NCBI GenBank assembly: GCA_900767015.1
Contig: CAAFXQ010000007.1
Coordinates: 1 to 7,578 of the forward strand
Direction of reading: 5' to 3'
Length of the DNA: 7,578 nt
Source: Clostridia bacterium
Lineage (GTDB): Bacteria; Bacillota; Clostridia; Oscillospirales; Acutalibacteraceae
Part shown: positions 4,569 to 7,578 of the stretch, piece after piece
How the letters are laid out: every line of letters starts with the position of its first letter
Numbering within the stretch: the stretch's first letter is position 1
Position numbers and translations under genes: made by a program
The notes under the pieces: generated by a model
Told to the model about the DNA's origin: nothing
Database searches by the model: none
The model's input: only the letters and a program-made list of their open reading frames with translations

Positions 4569-7256
4569 TTATTTTGTCTTAACTGTCGTCTTGGCCGAAG
4601 CCGCATAAGAAACCGTCGAGCCTGCTTTTGCATAAGCACGCACGGCAAACATATAGCTTGTTTTCCTCTTCAGTCCGGTTATCTTCACCGAAGCCGATGA
4701 AGCGGAAACCGTTCTGACCTTCTTGTAGCCGCCCGAAGTCTTAACAAAAACCTCGTATCCGTTCGCACCCGTAACCTTATTCCACTTGAGTGTGACGCTG
4801 TCCGTTCCGGGGGAAGCGCTCAGCTTCGTTTCGGAGGGCTTGAAAAGCAGATACGCATAAGCGGATTCATCGGCATACAGCTTCATCGAACCGACCGAAT
4901 TGACCGCCCGGACCTTCATTTTGGCGGTCAGTCCGGCCTTGCCCTTAAATTGATAATAGGTATTCTTTGTCGAAGCGGTATAGATATAGCCCTTTCCGCT
5001 GACAAACTTATAAACAGCATAGCTGTCTGCGCCCGCAGTCTTATCCCACCGAAGTACAGCAGTCGTCTTTGTGATATCCGTCGCACGGACATTCTTCACG
5101 GCGGCCGGAGCGGTTACGACCGTAAAGACGGACGAAGAAGCACTGTAATAGTTCTTTGCGTCCTTGGTGTAATAGGCATATACGACGATCTTCCGGCTCT
5201 GATTGCCCGTAAGTCCCTTGATCGTAGCGGAGTTAGATTTTACGCTTCCGATCTTCGTCAGCTTACTGCCGGAATAATAAACGGTATAGCCCGACGCATA
5301 CGGAACCTTATCCCATGTGATTCCCACAGAGGTTGAAGTCGTCTTTGACGCAATCTGTCTGATATTGCTGACAGCCGCTGTTGACACCGTCACCGTACAG
5401 CTTGCCTTGACAGCGGCATTGTCGGCGCTTTTACAGGTGATTGTCGCTTCACCGTAGCCGACAGCCGTAATCTTTCCGTCGGCTGAAACGTTAGCAACCT
5501 TGCTGTCGCTGCTTGAAAAGACTAGTCCGCCTTTCGCCTTGGCCGGCGTGACGGTCGGCTTGAGGGAATACGCAGTCCCTCTCGCAAGCGTCAGCTTTGA
5601 GGGAAGAGAAATCTTTTCGATTTTGTCTGTGCACTCGTCCACGTCAAAGGCATACAGACTGCCCGTTATTTTCCATGTCGGAGACTTACTGTTTTGCGCA
5701 ATGACCTTGACCCTGTATTTTCCGGCGTCCGCTAAAACAAACTTCGCCGAAGTTGACGTGATGTTTTTGGAAAGAATCAGCTTGGAGGCGCTGTCATAAA
5801 AGCGGACGTTATAGACCGAGGCGCCGCTGACGGGAGAAAAGCTCAGGCTGAATTCTTCTCCCTCGGTGACAGAAGAAGAAACCGACGTAATATTCGGCTT
5901 TTCATAAGCGCCCGAAACATATTTCGGATAATTGAGAACCGCCCATCCCTTCAGGTTCTTATACTGCACACAGCCCCAAAGGTAGCCGTCCTTTTCGGTC
6001 TTTTCGGTAACCGTAAAGCTTTCTTCGGCCGGAACGACCCCGAGCACCAAAGCCCCGACGGAGGCTGAGGATCTGACATTCAGGTTGCCCTCATTGTTCA
6101 TCTTCCACGTTTCGGTGCCTTTCGGCTCGTCGCTGCCAATGACGGTCTGATCGGAGACGGTGAAAGAGACAGCCTTTCCTGTAATCTTCCAGGACGGCGC
6201 CTTGCTGTTTTGTGCAACAACCTTGACGGTGTATTTCCCCGCTTCTTTCAAGACGAAGCTGCCACTTGTTGTGCTGACTGTTTTGGAAAGAGAAAGCTTC
6301 GAATCCGAATCGTAAATGCGAACGTTGTAGCTGTCAGCGCCGTCAACCGCCAAAAAGCTCACGGTAAAGCTTTTTCTGGCAACGACAGACGAAGAAACAG
6401 CCTTGACATCGGGAGAAGCATAGCTTCCGCTGACATAGTCGGAATAATTGAGAACCACCCAGCCTTTGATTCCATCATAGGTCACATTTCCCCAAAGATA
6501 GGACTCGCTGTCGGTCTTTTTCGTCACGGCAAATGTCTTAGAGGCCGGTACCTGACCGATTACCGCCGCCGAAGCGGAGGCGGAGGCTCGGATATTGAGA
6601 TTGCCGTCCGCACTCATTTTCCAGATTTCGGACGAAGCAGTCGGCTCGGGCGGATCGGGTTCCTCCGGCTGACCGCAGATTTTTTCATAGATATCGACAT
6701 CACTGTTTTTTCTCGTGTTATCCTTACTGTGCAGGACATACGAAAAAGAGGTAAGCTTTGACTTATCGATTTTTCCCCATTTTATCAGGCAATTGCCACC
6801 CCAGTTGGCGCCCACATAAGCGACCGTTGTACCGCTTACGCCGACTACGGTTATAGAATGTCCGCTGTATCGGATAATATCACCGACGCAAAGCGTTGAC
6901 AGATTGAGCGTTGTCAGCTTATTCCATTCTCTCGGGTTGGAGCCGACGATATCGTATGCGCTTTTATAGGCGAAGCCCATGCATTGAATAGCGTTGAGAA
7001 AGCTGTTGCATTCACAGCTGCCGGGGAAAATGTCGCACCCTGTCGTATAGTGGTGCGTACAGGCTGTATCGGTATAGCCGTCGGGGTTATTTTCCTTTGA
7101 GCCAACATGGTTCCAATACTTCCCGTTGGGAAACTTTTTAGCAAGCTTTGTCAGTTCGGTCGTCACCGAAGCGGCCGACACGTCTACGAAGCTGACGTTC
7201 AGACAGCCGAAAACAAGAATGCCGCACAAAAGCAAAGACAGTATCCGTTTCATCAT
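4569..7256 (-). CDS. Secreted CHAP/NlpC-P60-like cysteine hydrolase with SH3, BIG2 and Fn3 domains
   Basis: The 895-aa product has a signal peptide (1-28, probable cleavage at VSA-AS). Residues 35-178 form a papain-like hydrolase domain of the CHAP/NlpC-P60 type: Cys92 in IQCMGFA is the likely nucleophile, His133 in GDIIRYSGHSITVVG the likely base, and Asn151 or Asn155 in ANWGGN the third residue. Such domains cut peptidoglycan peptides or amides, or sometimes proteins; the substrate here is open. After a Pro/Glu linker come two SH3-like domains (about 210-277 and 381-449), each followed by a beta-sandwich segment (280-369 and 452-541). The two modules are about 57% identical without gaps (91 of 161 by eye). 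A BIG2 domain (about 546-626) and three Fn3 domains (about 628-716, 717-807, 808-892) follow. There is no LPXTG or membrane anchor, so wall retention would rest on the repeats. An in-frame TAA at 7263-7265 rules out a longer start; ATG 7253 is the alternative. Confidence 0.93.
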   Translation of the reverse strand: MMKRILSLLLCGILVFGCLNVSFVDVSAASVTTELTKLAKKFPNGKYWNHVGSKENNPDGYTDTACTHHYTTGCDIFPGSCECNSFLNAIQCMGFAYKSAYDIVGSNPREWNKLTTLNLSTLCVGDIIRYSGHSITVVGVSGTTVAYVGANWGGNCLIKWGKIDKSKLTSFSYVLHSKDNTRKNSDVDIYEKICGQPEEPDPPEPTASSEIWKMSADGNLNIRASASASAAVIGQVPASKTFAVTKKTDSESYLWGNVTYDGIKGWVVLNYSDYVSGSYASPDVKAVSSSVVARKSFTVSFLAVDGADSYNVRIYDSDSKLSLSKTVSTTSGSFVLKEAGKYTVKVVAQNSKAPSWKITGKAVSFTVSDQTVIGSDEPKGTETWKMNNEGNLNVRSSASVGALVLGVVPAEESFTVTEKTEKDGYLWGCVQYKNLKGWAVLNYPKYVSGAYEKPNITSVSSSVTEGEEFSLSFSPVSGASVYNVRFYDSASKLILSKNITSTSAKFVLADAGKYRVKVIAQNSKSPTWKITGSLYAFDVDECTDKIEKISLPSKLTLARGTAYSLKPTVTPAKAKGGLVFSSSDSKVANVSADGKITAVGYGEATITCKSADNAAVKASCTVTVSTAAVSNIRQIASKTTSTSVGITWDKVPYASGYTVYYSGSKLTKIGSVKSNSATIKGLTGNQSRKIVVYAYYTKDAKNYYSASSSVFTVVTAPAAVKNVRATDITKTTAVLRWDKTAGADSYAVYKFVSGKGYIYTASTKNTYYQFKGKAGLTAKMKVRAVNSVGSMKLYADESAYAYLLFKPSETKLSASPGTDSVTLKWNKVTGANGYEVFVKTSGGYKKVRTVSASSASVKITGLKRKTSYMFAVRAYAKAGSTVSYAASAKTTVKTK

Positions 7257-7289
7257 AAGCCGTTACCCGAAGCGGGCTTTCCTTTCTTT
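7257..7289 (-). promoter_or_regulatory. Unusual ribosome binding region with a hairpin between Shine-Dalgarno and start
   Basis: The only good Shine-Dalgarno match, AAAGGA (7280-7285), is 23 nt from the ATG at 7256. Between them CCCG and CGGG (7266-7269 with 7273-7276) can form a small hairpin, and AAG/CTT (7257-7259 with 7277-7279) could extend it. Folding of the inner stem would reduce the effective spacing to about 12 nt. The gene may therefore be translated weakly or in a structure-dependent way, unlike the small genes of this window with their ideal spacing. Confidence 0.5.
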
Positions 7290-7330
7290 GATTTTCCTTG
7301 ATTTCCGCTACATATCCCTGCAAAAATCAG

Positions 7331-7349
7331 ACAATATTTTCTATATTGT
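7331..7349. promoter_or_regulatory. Inverted repeat overlapping the -10 box, candidate operator
   Basis: ACAATAT (7331-7337) and ATATTGT (7343-7349) are perfect complements around a 5-bp spacer. The element covers most of the -10 box at 7345-7350 and the expected transcription start, so a bound protein would block the promoter. The repressor is unknown. Confidence 0.5.
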
Positions 7350-7373
7350 ATCATACTTTCCGGAATATTTCAA
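7345..7373 (-). promoter_or_regulatory. Sigma-A promoter of the secreted hydrolase gene
   Basis: On the minus strand TTGAAA (7368-7373) and TACAAT (7345-7350) are separated by 17 bp. Transcription would start near 7338, giving a leader of about 80 nt. It is probably also the main promoter for uvrC, since I find no strong promoter in the 66-bp gap before that gene. Confidence 0.82.
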
Positions 7374-7460
7374 GTTAGGCGCAGACAGGTGCTGATTTCG
7401 AGGCGGAAAGGACGGAAAGCGGAGTGATTTCGGGAAAGAGTCTATCGATGGTCGGACGGT

Positions 7461-7578
7461 GACACCAATGCCGGGGTACATGGTACTTGATTAAAAGCAA
7501 AGTGCCCGAGCCGTAAGCTGAGCGGTGAGCACTCCCTCAGTCACTTCGTGACAGCTCCCTCACCAGGGAGCCAATTAG
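7461..7578 (-). repeat. Right copy of the 118-bp structured repeat
   Basis: This is the inverted partner of 20-137, with seven substitutions and no gaps, all in the inner half of the element (away from the window edge). It carries the same hairpins, with GCTCCCT and AGGGAGC near the window end. The window stops here, so the element may extend further. Bases 7374-7460, between the promoter and this repeat, hold nothing that I can assign. Confidence 0.85.

Noticed and set aside
20..7578. The inverted 118-bp repeats as the termini of one autonomous transposon
   Set aside because: No transposase, integrase or resolvase is encoded between them, uvrC is a core gene, and the repeat looks like a dispersed intergenic hairpin element. 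Target-site duplications cannot be checked at the right edge.

Overview
The window looks like chromosomal DNA from a low-to-mid GC Gram-positive anaerobe, most likely a gut Clostridia of the Oscillospiraceae/Ruminococcus type. The reasons are the AGGAGG-type ribosome binding sites, sigma-A promoters with 17-bp spacers, a secreted cysteine peptidase-like protein with SH3, BIG2 and Fn3 domains, and a GC-rich hairpin repeat of the kind I recall scattered between genes in these genomes. The assignment is an inference from style, not from a marker gene. All seven genes I support lie on the minus strand.

Right to left, in the direction of transcription: a 118-bp repeat at the right edge (7461-7578); a sigma-A promoter (7345-7373) with an inverted repeat over its -10 box; a large secreted multidomain protein (4569-7256, 895 aa) with a CHAP/NlpC-P60-like cysteine hydrolase domain, two SH3 plus beta-sandwich modules, a BIG2 domain and three Fn3 domains; uvrC (2658-4502), complete and intact in its motifs; and an XRE-family repressor-like gene (2192-2587). 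The spacings of 66 and 70 bp and the lack of a clear terminator between these three genes suggest at least partial co-transcription, although the XRE gene may also have its own weak promoter.

The most unusual part is 339-2140. Four small genes stand one after another, each a self-contained cassette with a near-consensus promoter (17-bp spacer), a strong Shine-Dalgarno sequence, one short reading frame and an intrinsic terminator 10-35 bp past the stop. The products are a 32-aa leaderless amphipathic peptide (1962-2060), a 117-aa secreted protein with an acidic segment followed by a lysine-striped helix (1406-1759), a 152-aa secreted protein with 17 cysteines in 61 residues and an amphipathic C-terminal helix (753-1211), and a 51-aa leaderless Trp-rich amphipathic peptide (407-562). 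I cannot assign any of them to a named family. They share the theme of an amphipathic helix and signs of high expression; the XRE gene just upstream is a candidate regulator.

The left end (1-348) has no gene that I can support. It carries the second copy of the 118-bp repeat (20-137), in inverted orientation relative to the right-hand copy (111 of 118 positions identical), and a five-unit heptamer tandem repeat (283-317). The two inverted copies bracket everything else in the window, but no transposase or recombinase lies between them.
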